Shown piece after piece: positions 25,282-34,125 of a DNA stretch of 39,242 nt. The notes beneath the pieces were generated by a model. The model was not told where the DNA came from. It made no database searches and worked only from the letters and a program-made list of their open reading frames with translations. The stretch spans positions 1 through 39,242 of the forward strand of contig CALBWA010000021.1 of assembly GCA_937969505.1 (NCBI GenBank), written 5' to 3'. The position numbers were made by a program, and so were the translations under genes. The first letter of the stretch is position 1, and the number at the start of each line of letters is the position of its first letter. This DNA comes from an uncultured Erythrobacter sp. (GTDB taxonomy: Bacteria > Pseudomonadota > Alphaproteobacteria > Sphingomonadales > Sphingomonadaceae).

Positions 25282-26477
25282 CCCGCAGCGCTTCGAAAGT
25301 GGCAGGTGGTGCGGACGTGATTTCGCTCGGCTGCCGGCTCAACATTGCCGAAAGCGAGCAGATGAAAGCGATGCTTGCAGGTGAGGATAATGTTGTCGTC
25401 ATCAACAGCTGCGCAGTGACGTCCGAGGCGGTCCGCCAGACACGTCAGGCCATTCGCAAGGCCCGCCGGGCTCGGCCCGATGCACGCCTGATGGTGACCG
25501 GATGCGCTGCCGATATCGAGCGCGACCAAATCGCGCAAATGCCGGAAGTTGACGGGTTGATCGCCAACACCAGCAAGCTTGATCCGCGCGCCTGGAATGT
25601 GCCGGCAAGCGCCCCACCCTTTGTCCCGGCGCGCACTCGCGCCTTCATCGCGGTGCAAAACGGGTGCGATCATGCCTGCACCTTTTGCGTGATCCCGCAA
25701 GGTCGCGGCACAAGCCGCTCTCTGCCGGTTTCAGAAGTGCTGAGCCAGGTTGAACGGCATCTGGAACAGGGCGCGCCAGAGATCGTGCTGACCGGCGTCG
25801 ATGTCACCAGCTGGGGGCACGACCTACCACAGGCCACACCGCTGGGCCATCTGGTCGGCCGCATTCTGGAGCGCTTCCCCGAGCTCAAGCGGCTTCGCAT
25901 GTCTTCACTCGATGGCATTGAAATCGATGAAGAATTGTTTGACCTGTTCGCCAGCCATCCACGCATGATGCCGCATTTGCATCTCTCCATGCAGCATGGC
26001 CATGACCTGATCCTCAAGCGCATGAAGCGCCGCCATTTGCGCCGCGATCCGGTCGATCTTGTCAATCGCCTCAAAGCCCGTCGTCCAGAACTGGCCATTG
26101 GCGCAGATCTGATCGCCGGCTTTCCGACGGAGAATGATGACCACCATCAGGCGAACCTGTCGATCATTCGCGAGCTGGGCATCGTCCACGGCCATATCTT
26201 CCCCTACTCGCCGCGCCCCGGCACCCCTGCTGCGCGGATGCCGCAGCTGGATCGCGCCCTTATCAAGCAGCGTGCAGCGCAATTGCGCGCTCAGGTCGCT
26301 GAGACTCGCACCAACTGGCTTTCGCAATTGATCGGTAGGCAATTGTCCGTGCTGGCCGAACGCGACGGCACCGGTTATTCGCCATGCTTTGCCCGGGTCG
26401 CTCTGCCGCAAAGCGTTGCACCAGGGACCATTTGCCGCATCAGCCCCACACAATTTGAGGAAGGCATGCTCTCATGA
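25278..26477 (+). CDS. mtaB: tRNA (t6A37) methylthiotransferase MtaB
   Basis: From ATG 25278 this is a 399-residue radical SAM methylthiotransferase that would convert t6A37 to ms2t6A in tRNAs reading ANN codons. The N-terminal UPF0004 domain holds Cys19 (SLGCRLN), Cys45 (NSCAVT) and Cys76 (VTGCAAD) for one Fe-S cluster. The radical SAM cluster is Cys130, Cys134 and Cys137 in NGCDHACTFC. CRLN and the NSCAVT segment fit MtaB rather than MiaB. The TRAM-like end is short. It overlaps dapF and ftsY by 4 bases each. Confidence 0.93.
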   Translation: MTRSASKVAGGADVISLGCRLNIAESEQMKAMLAGEDNVVVINSCAVTSEAVRQTRQAIRKARRARPDARLMVTGCAADIERDQIAQMPEVDGLIANTSKLDPRAWNVPASAPPFVPARTRAFIAVQNGCDHACTFCVIPQGRGTSRSLPVSEVLSQVERHLEQGAPEIVLTGVDVTSWGHDLPQATPLGHLVGRILERFPELKRLRMSSLDGIEIDEELFDLFASHPRMMPHLHLSMQHGHDLILKRMKRRHLRRDPVDLVNRLKARRPELAIGADLIAGFPTENDDHHQANLSIIRELGIVHGHIFPYSPRPGTPAARMPQLDRALIKQRAAQLRAQVAETRTNWLSQLIGRQLSVLAERDGTGYSPCFARVALPQSVAPGTICRISPTQFEEGMLS

Positions 26478-27412
26478 GCGAGCAAGAAAGCCCCCGTTCG
26501 TCATGGAGCGACCGCCTGTTTGGCGGTTTTCGCAAGACGTCGGAGCGGCTGACCGAAAACCTGACCAGCGTCGTCAGCACGGCCAAACTGGATGATGCAA
26601 CGCTGGATGATGTGGAAGATGCGCTGATCCTGTCAGATCTCGGCCCATCGGCTGCAGCACGCATTCGCGAACGCTTGCGCGAAAAGCGGTTTGGCCTCGA
26701 AATATCCGAACGCGATCTGAAGGAAGCCGTCGCCGAGGAAATCGCTGAGATCCTACGTCCGGTGGCAAAGCCGCTGGAAATCACTGCATTCCCCCGCCCT
26801 CAGGTCATCCTGGTGATCGGGGTCAATGGATCGGGCAAGACGACCACAATCGCCAAACTTGCGCACCTGTTCACAGAGGATGATTACGGCGTTCTTTTGG
26901 CCGCAGGGGACACCTTCCGCGCCGCTGCAATCGGCCAGCTGGCGACTTGGGCAGAGCGCGCGGGCGTTGATCTGGTTCGCGGACCAGAGGGCGGCGATCC
27001 AGCCTCCATCGTGTTCGACGCGGTCAAGCAGGCCACCGATACCGGGATTGACGCGCTGGTTGTCGACACCGCCGGGCGGCTGCAGAACAAGCGCGAGCTG
27101 ATGGAGGAACTTTCCAAGATTCGCCGCGTTCTGGGCAAACTCAATGAAGAGGCTCCGCATGATGTGGTGCTGGTGCTCGATGCCACCAATGGCCAGAATG
27201 CGCTGGCCCAGATCGACGTGTTCAAGGAAGTGGCCGGGGTGACCGGCTTGATCATGACCAAGCTGGACGGCACCGCACGCGGCGGTGTTCTGGTGGCGGC
27301 GGCAGAACAATATGGCTTGCCCATCCATGCCATTGGCGTGGGCGAGAAGATGGAAGATTTGCGCCCGTTCGATCCTGATCTGGTGGCACGCGTGATTGCA
27401 GGGGTTGCCTGA
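26474..27412 (+). CDS. ftsY: Signal recognition particle receptor FtsY
   Basis: A 312-residue SRP-type GTPase that docks ribosome-SRP complexes at the membrane. The N domain (about 10-100) is followed by the G domain with G1 GVNGSGKTTTIAKLA (116-130), G2 region GDTFRAAA, G3 DTAGRLQNK (198-206), and G4 TKLDGTARGG (262-271). It lacks the long acidic A domain of E. coli FtsY, as is normal in alphaproteobacteria. It overlaps mtaB (ATGA) and yciB (TGATG). Confidence 0.97.
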   Translation: MSEQESPRSSWSDRLFGGFRKTSERLTENLTSVVSTAKLDDATLDDVEDALILSDLGPSAAARIRERLREKRFGLEISERDLKEAVAEEIAEILRPVAKPLEITAFPRPQVILVIGVNGSGKTTTIAKLAHLFTEDDYGVLLAAGDTFRAAAIGQLATWAERAGVDLVRGPEGGDPASIVFDAVKQATDTGIDALVVDTAGRLQNKRELMEELSKIRRVLGKLNEEAPHDVVLVLDATNGQNALAQIDVFKEVAGVTGLIMTKLDGTARGGVLVAAAEQYGLPIHAIGVGEKMEDLRPFDPDLVARVIAGVA

Positions 27413-28059
27413 TGGCTGAAGCAGAGACGAAGAAAAAGGGATCAGGCTGGCTGAGTGTGGCGGTGGATTACGGGCCACTGGTGGTCTTCCTCGCCGTTTA
27501 CAAGTGGTTCTCTCCCGCCGAGAGCGAGCCGATTGCCGAAGTCGCCGCCGTGATCAAAGGGACGCTGGCCTTCATGGTCGCCGCGGTGATCGCCCTGGCG
27601 GTGTCCAAGTGGCGGCTGGGCAAGGTTTCACCCATGCTGTGGTTTTCGACCGCGCTCATCGTCGGCTTTGGCGCGCTGACGATTTTCTTTGGTGATCCGG
27701 TTTTCGTCCAGCTGAAACCAACCATCATTTACAGCTTCTTCGGCATCGCGCTGCTGATCGGCTTCTGGCGCGGCAAGGCGCTGCTCAAAATCCTGTTGGA
27801 GGCTGCCTTTGAAGGCCTGACTGACGAGGGCTGGCTGAAACTGTCGCGTAATTGGGGCGTATTTTTCCTGGTTCTGGCCGCGTTGAACGAGGGGTTGCGC
27901 GCCTATCTCGATTTTGAAGGCTGGCTGTGGGCCAAATTCTGGGTGTTCATGCCCTTGAGCTTCCTGTTCACCTTCAGCCAGATTCCGATGCTGATGAAGC
28001 ACGGGCTCGATGTGGGACAGGAAGACGAAGTGCTCAAAAACGAACCGCCAGCGGAATAG
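27412..28059 (+). CDS. yciB: Inner membrane-spanning protein YciB (septation protein family)
   Basis: A 215-residue integral membrane protein with five to six helices, matching the YciB/IspZ family, which has been tied to cell envelope integrity and septation. The N-terminal VAVDYGPLVVFLAVYKW and the central TIIYSFFGIALLIGF and NEGLRAYLDFEGWLWAKFW are typical. Its start shares one base with the ftsY stop. It is the last gene of the operon; the next gene, on the other strand, starts its stop codon only 21 bases away, leaving little room for a terminator. Confidence 0.92.
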   Translation: MAEAETKKKGSGWLSVAVDYGPLVVFLAVYKWFSPAESEPIAEVAAVIKGTLAFMVAAVIALAVSKWRLGKVSPMLWFSTALIVGFGALTIFFGDPVFVQLKPTIIYSFFGIALLIGFWRGKALLKILLEAAFEGLTDEGWLKLSRNWGVFFLVLAALNEGLRAYLDFEGWLWAKFWVFMPLSFLFTFSQIPMLMKHGLDVGQEDEVLKNEPPAE

Positions 28060-28080
28060 ACTGCCAGCGCGGCCGCGGAC

Positions 28081-29268
28081 CTATCCGGGCACCGACGGAT
28101 GCCGGGAACATGCCCAGCTTACAGTGTCTGCGCCGACAAGCCGCGCCAGCCGGTGCAGTTCTGCATCCAGCTTTGCTCCGCGGGCACCGGTCCATTTGAC
28201 GGCCGGCTCGGCCCATAATTGCCGGACTTCGATGATGCCTGCCTTGCGATCGGACTTAAGCTCGATCCGGCCGACAAAGCGATCTCCTTCCAGCAAGGGA
28301 TAGACGTAATACCCCCACTGCCGCTTGGCTGGCGGCACGAAAATCTCGATCCGATAGTCAAAGCCGAACAATTGCTGCAAGCGGCGGCGGTCGCGCACCA
28401 CAGGGTCGAACGGGTTGATGATGCGCAGCCGCGATGTGGGCGCAAGGGCATCACCCAGCATGTGGTCCAGATGGGCGGGCGCAAAGCAGGTCAGCCAATC
28501 GCCCGCTGCCGTTTCAACCTGCACTTCCTGCAATTCATCAGTGGCACTGGCCATCCACGCCTTGACCTCTGCCGTGCTGACCGCGTCCCAGAACCGCCTC
28601 ATCTCGCCCAAAGAGGCAAAGCCAAGCCGGTCGAGCGCGCCCCGGCAGAGCCAGTCAATCTTACGCCCGTCCGACAATTCTGCGCGCCTGAGCGGTGCGG
28701 GGATCACGCGCTCTTTCAGATCGTAATATTTGACGAAATTGGCGCGGTGGGATGTGGCCAACTCGCCGTTGTACCACATGTGATCCAGCGCCTGTTTGTG
28801 CGGCGGCCGCGCCCACATTTCCTTCTTGCCAGAAAGTTTGCTGTCAAAGGCATGGGTCGACAAAGGGCCTTCTGCCTCGATCCGCTGCTTGATCGCGTCA
28901 TGATCGCCATTGCTCCGTGCCGTCCGATAGGCCTCTGACCGGTTGAAATGAGCCTCCATCCGGGCAAATCGCCGGGTCCACACGGGATAGAATTCCATCG
29001 GAAGGACAGAGGCATCATGGGTAAAATGTTCAAAGATGGACCGGTCTTCGGCCAGCAACCGACCCAGCATCGGTTCGCGATAAGCCTGGTTGCGGCTCCA
29101 CAGGATGTGGTGATGCGCCCTGGTGACATTGCGGATGCTGTCGAGCTGGACGAAACCCAATTGCCTGATGATCCCGAGGATATCCGAATTGCCGACAGGG
29201 GGCTTGGCCAGACCTTGCAGGTTGAGCCAGAGCCTGCGGGCCTGGCGATTGGGAATGCGAATGGCCAT
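28081..29268 (-). CDS. YcaQ-type winged-helix DNA crosslink glycosylase
   Basis: A 395-residue protein of the winged-helix DNA-binding HTH_42 family that includes E. coli YcaQ/AlkX, a glycosylase that unhooks interstrand crosslinks. The catalytic QxD motif is seen as Gln41-Leu-Asp43 in GFVQLDSIRNVTRAHH. Further hallmarks are LWSRNQAYR, the FEHFTHDAS segment and a C-terminal PFDPVVRDRRR...LFGFDYRIEIFVP. It is convergent with yciB. Confidence 0.9.
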   Translation of the reverse strand: MAIRIPNRQARRLWLNLQGLAKPPVGNSDILGIIRQLGFVQLDSIRNVTRAHHHILWSRNQAYREPMLGRLLAEDRSIFEHFTHDASVLPMEFYPVWTRRFARMEAHFNRSEAYRTARSNGDHDAIKQRIEAEGPLSTHAFDSKLSGKKEMWARPPHKQALDHMWYNGELATSHRANFVKYYDLKERVIPAPLRRAELSDGRKIDWLCRGALDRLGFASLGEMRRFWDAVSTAEVKAWMASATDELQEVQVETAAGDWLTCFAPAHLDHMLGDALAPTSRLRIINPFDPVVRDRRRLQQLFGFDYRIEIFVPPAKRQWGYYVYPLLEGDRFVGRIELKSDRKAGIIEVRQLWAEPAVKWTGARGAKLDAELHRLARLVGADTVSWACSRHPSVPG

Positions 29269-29434
29269 GCCGCGTTCGAACCAGTGCCATTACCGAAAGT
29301 CAAATCCAGCGCATTATGGCTCTCAACTTGTATTGGGCACCATTCGTCACCATCTTGAAGCTATTGAGAGTACGTTATGATGCGCCTCTTCAACTGAGAG
29401 ACAAGCGCGCTCCCGCATTAGGGGGGAGCACAAA

Positions 29435-30136
29435 TTGAATCTCAACAGACTTCTTTTCGACCACCAAATCGCCGTCATGCATGCTGGAACAGCAGATGTG
29501 GCCGAAGCGGAATTTGGCCGCATCTCTTATCAAGAACAATTGCTTCAGAATGCCCGAGAGACGCTCGGCGTTGCGCAGTACCCTGTTGCAAGACAGGTAC
29601 CTGCGTCGCTGGCGCGCGCGCCCGCCACCCCCTTAGCAACCGAGGAATCGAACATGAACGCCATTATCGAAGAGCGGACCACAAACGGCCGCGGCCTAGG
29701 CATATTTGCACTGCAATCCTTCCGCAAAGGCGACATCCTTCATGTCGGAGTGCTGGATCATGCCCCGATCGCCAATCATTCGCATGCCTCGCAAATCAGC
29801 AAGACCGAATTTGTATTTCACAAAGGTTTCAGTTCCAAATTCAACCATTCATGCGACCCGAATTGCGGTATCATTCTGAATGAGACTGGCGGACATAACA
29901 TTGTCGCAATGTCCGATATCGCAGCCGAAGACGAAGCTACATACGATTATGCCATGCGCAACTACAGAATCGAACACTTCCCGGGTCCGTGTGAGTGCGG
30001 CCATGTGAATTGCCGTGGTTTGATCTCCGGTTGGAAGGATCTGCCCCAACAGCGCAAGGATGATTATGCCGGTTTCATTGCGCCCTATCTGATCGAGATT
30101 GATCGTGAGGGTGTTGCTGTCGCAGAAACGCTTTGA
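29435..30136 (+). CDS. SET domain protein (putative lysine methyltransferase) with N-terminal extension
   Basis: The frame from TTG 29435 (GGGGGGAG 6 bases upstream) codes for 233 residues. A second good start, ATG 29654 with GAGGAA, would give the SET domain alone (160 residues). The SET domain is complete: NGRGLGIFA (84-92) for S-adenosylmethionine, FNHSCDPNC (136-144), Tyr170 and Tyr172 near the active site and a post-SET zinc cluster with Cys186, Cys188 and Cys193 (CECGHVNC). Such proteins methylate lysines; the bacterial target is unknown. The first 50 residues (NLNRLLFDHQIAVMHAG to GVAQYP) read like an independent small protein joined by a Pro/Ala-rich linker. Its 166-base leader has only a weak TTGAAG/TATGAT pair. 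Confidence 0.85.
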   Translation: MNLNRLLFDHQIAVMHAGTADVAEAEFGRISYQEQLLQNARETLGVAQYPVARQVPASLARAPATPLATEESNMNAIIEERTTNGRGLGIFALQSFRKGDILHVGVLDHAPIANHSHASQISKTEFVFHKGFSSKFNHSCDPNCGIILNETGGHNIVAMSDIAAEDEATYDYAMRNYRIEHFPGPCECGHVNCRGLISGWKDLPQQRKDDYAGFIAPYLIEIDREGVAVAETL

Positions 30137-30413
30137 TCCGGTCTGATTGTGACGAAAGGCCACGCCTTGTGCGGGTGTCAGGCGCAAGAAGGCAGGCTGC
30201 TCAGGCATCATTTTCCTACTTGCACAAACCGCGTCATGATCCCGGCGGCTCTTTGACAACTGCATAAAAATTCGCGTTTCGGGTTGGACAAGTGTCAACT
30301 TCGCCAGCAACGCATATATAGCTGAATTAGAACGGACATATCGCCCTGAAGTCGGGTGACAGCCTGTCGCATGTGTCAACTTTGTTGGAAATGATCGTGC
30401 GCCTTAAACTGCG

Positions 30414-32378
30414 CTAAATCTCGACCTGGCTGCCCAGTTCGACCACGCGGTTGGTGGGCAATCGGAAGAATTCCATGGCAGTGGCGGAATTGCGCAGCAT
30501 CCAGGCGAAAATCTTCTCTCGCCAGATCGGCATTCCCGGATTGTCGCTCGCCAATAGGGTCTGCCGTGACAGGAAGAAACTGGTCTGCATCATCTCGAAC
30601 TCGCCGCCACATTGCTCCATTTGCTTGAGCCCTTGCGGAACATTGGTCTCTTCCATGAAACCATAATTCAGCACGCCACGGTAAAACCCGTCGCCCATAT
30701 CGGTGTATTCGCACCGGCTCGCCGGATCGACATAGGGTTCATCGGTGATGTTGACCGTCAGAATCACAACGCGTTCGTGCAGCACCTTGTTGTGCTTGAT
30801 GTTATGAAGCAGTGCGGAAGGGACACCGGCCGTTGCAGAGGCCATGAAGATGGCCGTGCCGGGCACACGGGTGGCTGAATTGTTGGCCGATTTGGCAAAG
30901 ATTTCCATCGGCAGGGCAACTTCGCTCATCCGTTCACGCATCAGCTTGCGGCCACGGGCCCAAGTGGTGAGCAGCAGGAAAGCGACGAAGCCAACCATCA
31001 GCGGGAACCAGCCACCATCAGGAACCTTGGTGAGGTTGGCGGCGAAATAAGCACCATCCACGATCAGGAACAGAGCGACGACGGGTGCAGCGTACCACCA
31101 TTTCCACTTCCACACGCCGACGAACAGCACGCCCATCAGCAGCGTGTCGATGGTGACAGCGCCGGTCACGGCAATGCCATAGGCGCTGGCGAGGTTGGAG
31201 GAATTCTGGAAGGTCAGCACCAGGATGATGACTGCAATCATCAATGCCCAATTGACCACGGGAATGTAAATCTGGCCGCCCTCAGTCTCACTCGTGTGGC
31301 GGATCGACAGACGGGGGATATAGCCCATCTGGATCGCCTGATGGGTGATAGAGAACGCGCCGGAGATCACCGCCTGGCTGGCAATGAAAGTCGCGAAGGT
31401 GGCAAGGAAGACCAATGGCAGTCGCCATTCCTCATTCGCCAGGAAGAAGAACGGGCTCTGGATCGCTTGGGCGGCCTGTTCAGGCGGCAGGCCGATAATC
31501 ATCGCGCCCTGCCCGAAATAATTGAGCAGCAGGCATGGCATGACAAAGCCGAACCATGACAGGCGCATTGGTCCTCTGCCGAAATGACCCATGTCGGAAT
31601 ACAGCGCCTCTGACCCCGTCACCGCAAGGACGACAGAGCCCAGAGCGAGAAAGGCAAGCCAGCCGTCAAGAATGAAGAAATTGACCGCGTGATAGGGGTT
31701 GAGCGCCCATAAAATACCCGGTGTCTGGATGATCTGCCACGCGCCCATCGATGCAATGACCGTGAAATAGACGATCATGACCGGCGCGAACAAAGCCCCG
31801 ACCTTGGCCGTACCGCGCTTTTGCAGGACAAACAGGAACACCAGCAAGGCAAGGGCAATCGGAATGACGAAGGGTTCCAGCCCCTGGTCGACTACGGTCA
31901 GCCCTTCGACCGCCGACAGCACCGAAATGGCAGGCGTGATCATGCTGTCGCCATAGAATAGCGAGGTGGCAAAGACCCCGAGCAGCACCGCCAGCCAGCC
32001 AAATTTCGACTTGCTGATATGGCTGGAGATAAGCGCAACCAGAGCAAGCGAACCGCCCTGCCCCTTGTTATCAGCGCGCATCAGGATCGTGACGTACTGG
32101 ATCGCAACAACCAGCGTCATCGACCAGAAGATCAGGCTGATAACGCCCAGCACATGCGCCTCGTCCAAGGCCAGCGGGTGCGGCCCGACAAAGGTTTCGC
32201 GAAAGGCATAGAGCGGGCTGGTACCAATATCGCCAAACACGACACCAATGGCACCTACGGCCAGTGCGGCCTTGGTTCCCTGGTGGCCTGCCTTCCCGCT
32301 GTGTTGCGGGGTTGATGCTGGCGCTGTGTTTTCACTCATATTATCAGGATTTCCCGATGCTGTTCCGGTACTGCCCAT
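30414..32378 (-). CDS. kup: Potassium uptake protein Kup
   Basis: A 654-residue K+/H+ symporter of the KUP/HAK family. The membrane core begins with [17 protein letters not shown] (46-61), which is diagnostic, and holds about 12 helices to residue 450. A hydrophilic C-terminal domain follows. ATG 32378 gives a 38-residue N-terminal tail; ATG 32339 ([10 protein letters not shown]) is an alternative start without a better ribosome-binding site. The 277 bases downstream, towards the SET gene, hold two copies of GTGTCAACTT (30292-30301 and 30373-30382) and no evident terminator hairpin. Confidence 0.95.
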   Translation of the reverse strand: MGSTGTASGNPDNMSENTAPASTPQHSGKAGHQGTKAALAVGAIGVVFGDIGTSPLYAFRETFVGPHPLALDEAHVLGVISLIFWSMTLVVAIQYVTILMRADNKGQGGSLALVALISSHISKSKFGWLAVLLGVFATSLFYGDSMITPAISVLSAVEGLTVVDQGLEPFVIPIALALLVFLFVLQKRGTAKVGALFAPVMIVYFTVIASMGAWQIIQTPGILWALNPYHAVNFFILDGWLAFLALGSVVLAVTGSEALYSDMGHFGRGPMRLSWFGFVMPCLLLNYFGQGAMIIGLPPEQAAQAIQSPFFFLANEEWRLPLVFLATFATFIASQAVISGAFSITHQAIQMGYIPRLSIRHTSETEGGQIYIPVVNWALMIAVIILVLTFQNSSNLASAYGIAVTGAVTIDTLLMGVLFVGVWKWKWWYAAPVVALFLIVDGAYFAANLTKVPDGGWFPLMVGFVAFLLLTTWARGRKLMRERMSEVALPMEIFAKSANNSATRVPGTAIFMASATAGVPSALLHNIKHNKVLHERVVILTVNITDEPYVDPASRCEYTDMGDGFYRGVLNYGFMEETNVPQGLKQMEQCGGEFEMMQTSFFLSRQTLLASDNPGMPIWREKIFAWMLRNSATAMEFFRLPTNRVVELGSQVEI

Positions 32379-32495
32379 GCAAACCCCGCGGCAAATATTT
32401 TTGCCATCCCTGTCGCAAGGCGGCGGCGCTTAGCACCCGGACATGGCGCTAGCAAGCCGCGAGTGGCAGTAGCATCCCAGCCTGCACCTGCACCA

Positions 32496-33137
32496 TCAAG
32501 GTCGGGGTTGAGCCTGAATTGCAGCAATCGCCCGGGTCAAAAGTTCAATCCGGGCTTCCAGATCCGGGCGCCACTGCGCGTCGGCAGGCGCATTGTCGAG
32601 CATTTGCTGCCAGATTTTCAGCGCTTCTTGCGGCTGGCCCGATCGCAACAGCCCCAGCCCGAGGAAATAGGCAGGCCCCGGATTTCCCGGCAATGTGGCC
32701 TCTGCCCGGCCATAGGCATCGACCGCCGCCGGGGTCATCTGACCATCTGCATGTTCCACCAGAGCATTGCCAAGGGCCAGCCAGCCTTCGCCATGGTCCG
32801 GGTTTTCTGCCAGCCCCTTGCGCAGCAGTTGAGCGGCATTTTCGAACCGGCCTTTGCGAGCAAAGCCGTCGGACACGGTGAGGTAGGAAGGACGCGGAGA
32901 TGCTGGGTCAAACAATGCACGACGCGCCTCGACCATGGCATCGCCAGACCGGGCGGCCTCGACATTGGCCTCTCGCGGTGCGGCGGGCAAATGCGGATCG
33001 CCCTGCGTTGCATAGCCGGCAAGGCCGAAGAGCAATGTTGCAGCAAACAGGGTCCACCCTCTGCGCGGGAGTTGCAGAGCAAAAGCAGCGACGAAAAAAG
33101 TGATGCCGGCCAGCACTATGATCGGAAGCCAGCTCAT
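32496..33137 (-). CDS. ccmI: Cytochrome c biogenesis TPR protein CcmI/CycH
   Basis: A 213-residue protein with two N-terminal membrane helices (about 4-22 and 28-43) and a periplasmic helical domain with TPR-like repeats (about 85-195: FENAAQLLRKGLAENPDHGE, then GEGWLALGNALVEHADG). This matches CcmI, which holds apocytochrome c for haem ligation. Its start overlaps the ccmH stop by 4 bases, and it is the last gene of the operon. It is shorter than the two-domain CcmI of E. coli type, lacking the long cytoplasmic loop. Confidence 0.82.
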   Translation of the reverse strand: MSWLPIIVLAGITFFVAAFALQLPRRGWTLFAATLLFGLAGYATQGDPHLPAAPREANVEAARSGDAMVEARRALFDPASPRPSYLTVSDGFARKGRFENAAQLLRKGLAENPDHGEGWLALGNALVEHADGQMTPAAVDAYGRAEATLPGNPGPAYFLGLGLLRSGQPQEALKIWQQMLDNAPADAQWRPDLEARIELLTRAIAAIQAQPRP

Positions 33138-33601
33138 GAACCGGGGTCGCTATGCTCTTGGCTCTCGCGCCGACCCAGGCGTTTGAACAGGATAATTCCG
33201 GCGAGCAGCAGCAGGACCAATGGAACTGCGAACAGGGGCCAGGTGGACGCGCTGATCTGCGGATCATAGCTGACGTAGTCGCCATAGCGTTCGACCAGCC
33301 ACGCGCGGATCACCTCGGGCTCCTCGCCTGCCAGAATGCGGGTGCGGACCTGATGGCGCATATCGCCCGCCAGGGGAGCGTCGCTGTCAGCGATCGACTG
33401 GCTCTGACAGGTCAGACACCGCAGCGAATGCATCAATTCCATCGCAGCCTGTTCCTGCGCAGGATTATCCAGCTGCTGATAGGCATAGGGAGCAGGTGGC
33501 AGACTGTCTTGAGCGTTCGCTGGCGACGCAGCGGGTCCGATCGGTTGGATGATCAGCGACACCAGGCACAGCGCCGACGCCAGAATGACCCGAAAAGCCA
33601 T
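33134..33601 (-). CDS. ccmH: Cytochrome c maturation protein CcmH
   Basis: A 155-residue membrane-anchored thiol oxidoreductase that keeps apocytochrome CxxCH motifs reduced. A signal peptide spans about 1-30. The LRCLTCQSQSIADSDAPLA motif carries Cys62 and Cys65. A C-terminal membrane helix lies near residues 125-145. I chose ATG 33601, overlapping the ccmG stop as TGATG; GTG 33604 is one codon upstream. Confidence 0.95.
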   Translation of the reverse strand: MAFRVILASALCLVSLIIQPIGPAASPANAQDSLPPAPYAYQQLDNPAQEQAAMELMHSLRCLTCQSQSIADSDAPLAGDMRHQVRTRILAGEEPEVIRAWLVERYGDYVSYDPQISASTWPLFAVPLVLLLLAGIILFKRLGRRESQEHSDPGS

Positions 33602-34125
33602 CACCGTGCCTTCTCCAATTGATCGAGCAGGATGGGCACATCACGCTCGCGCACATCACCGATATGCTGATAACGGATGATCCCAGCACCATCGATCACG
33701 AATGTTTCAGGAACACCTGACGAGCCGATCTCCAGCTGAATAGCCGATATCGGATCAGAGCCAATGCGGGAATAGGGATTGCCGTGCTGGTCAAGGAAAC
33801 GCGCCACATTCTCCGGCGTATCACGGATCGCGACGCCCACGATCTGCGCGCCTTCTTCCTTTAGCGCATCAAGATGCGGTGCCTCGGCAATGCAGGGCAG
33901 ACACCAGCTAGCCCAGACGTTGAGCAGACGCGGTTGGCCGTCCTGAAAATCTGCGGTGGAAACCCCAGGTGCGCCCTCCAGCATCGGTTCAAGCGAAAAC
34001 TCTGGTAAGGGCTTGCCGACCATGGTGGAGGGAATGAATTCATCCTTGGGCTGGGTCAGCTGATAGCCAGCAAGCCCCAGGAAAAAGGTGAACAGTGCCA
34101 AGGGTACCCACAAAGTCCAGCGCAT
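33601..34125 (-). CDS. ccmG: Thiol:disulfide interchange protein CcmG/DsbE
   Basis: From ATG 34125 (sharing its first base with the ccmF stop, TGATG) the protein has 174 residues. An N-terminal membrane anchor (about 3-21) is followed by a periplasmic thioredoxin fold with the active site Cys75 and Cys78 in WASWCLPC and the cis-Pro in SSGVPETF. It reduces CcmH or apocytochrome c. A longer open frame extends to 34290 inside ccmF and is not used. Confidence 0.95.
   Translation of the reverse strand: MRWTLWVPLALFTFFLGLAGYQLTQPKDEFIPSTMVGKPLPEFSLEPMLEGAPGVSTADFQDGQPRLLNVWASWCLPCIAEAPHLDALKEEGAQIVGVAIRDTPENVARFLDQHGNPYSRIGSDPISAIQLEIGSSGVPETFVIDGAGIIRYQHIGDVRERDVPILLDQLEKAR

Noticed and set aside
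29355..29381. TTGAAG and TATGAT as a promoter for the SET gene
   Set aside because: The spacing is only 15 bases, too short for a confident sigma-70 call.
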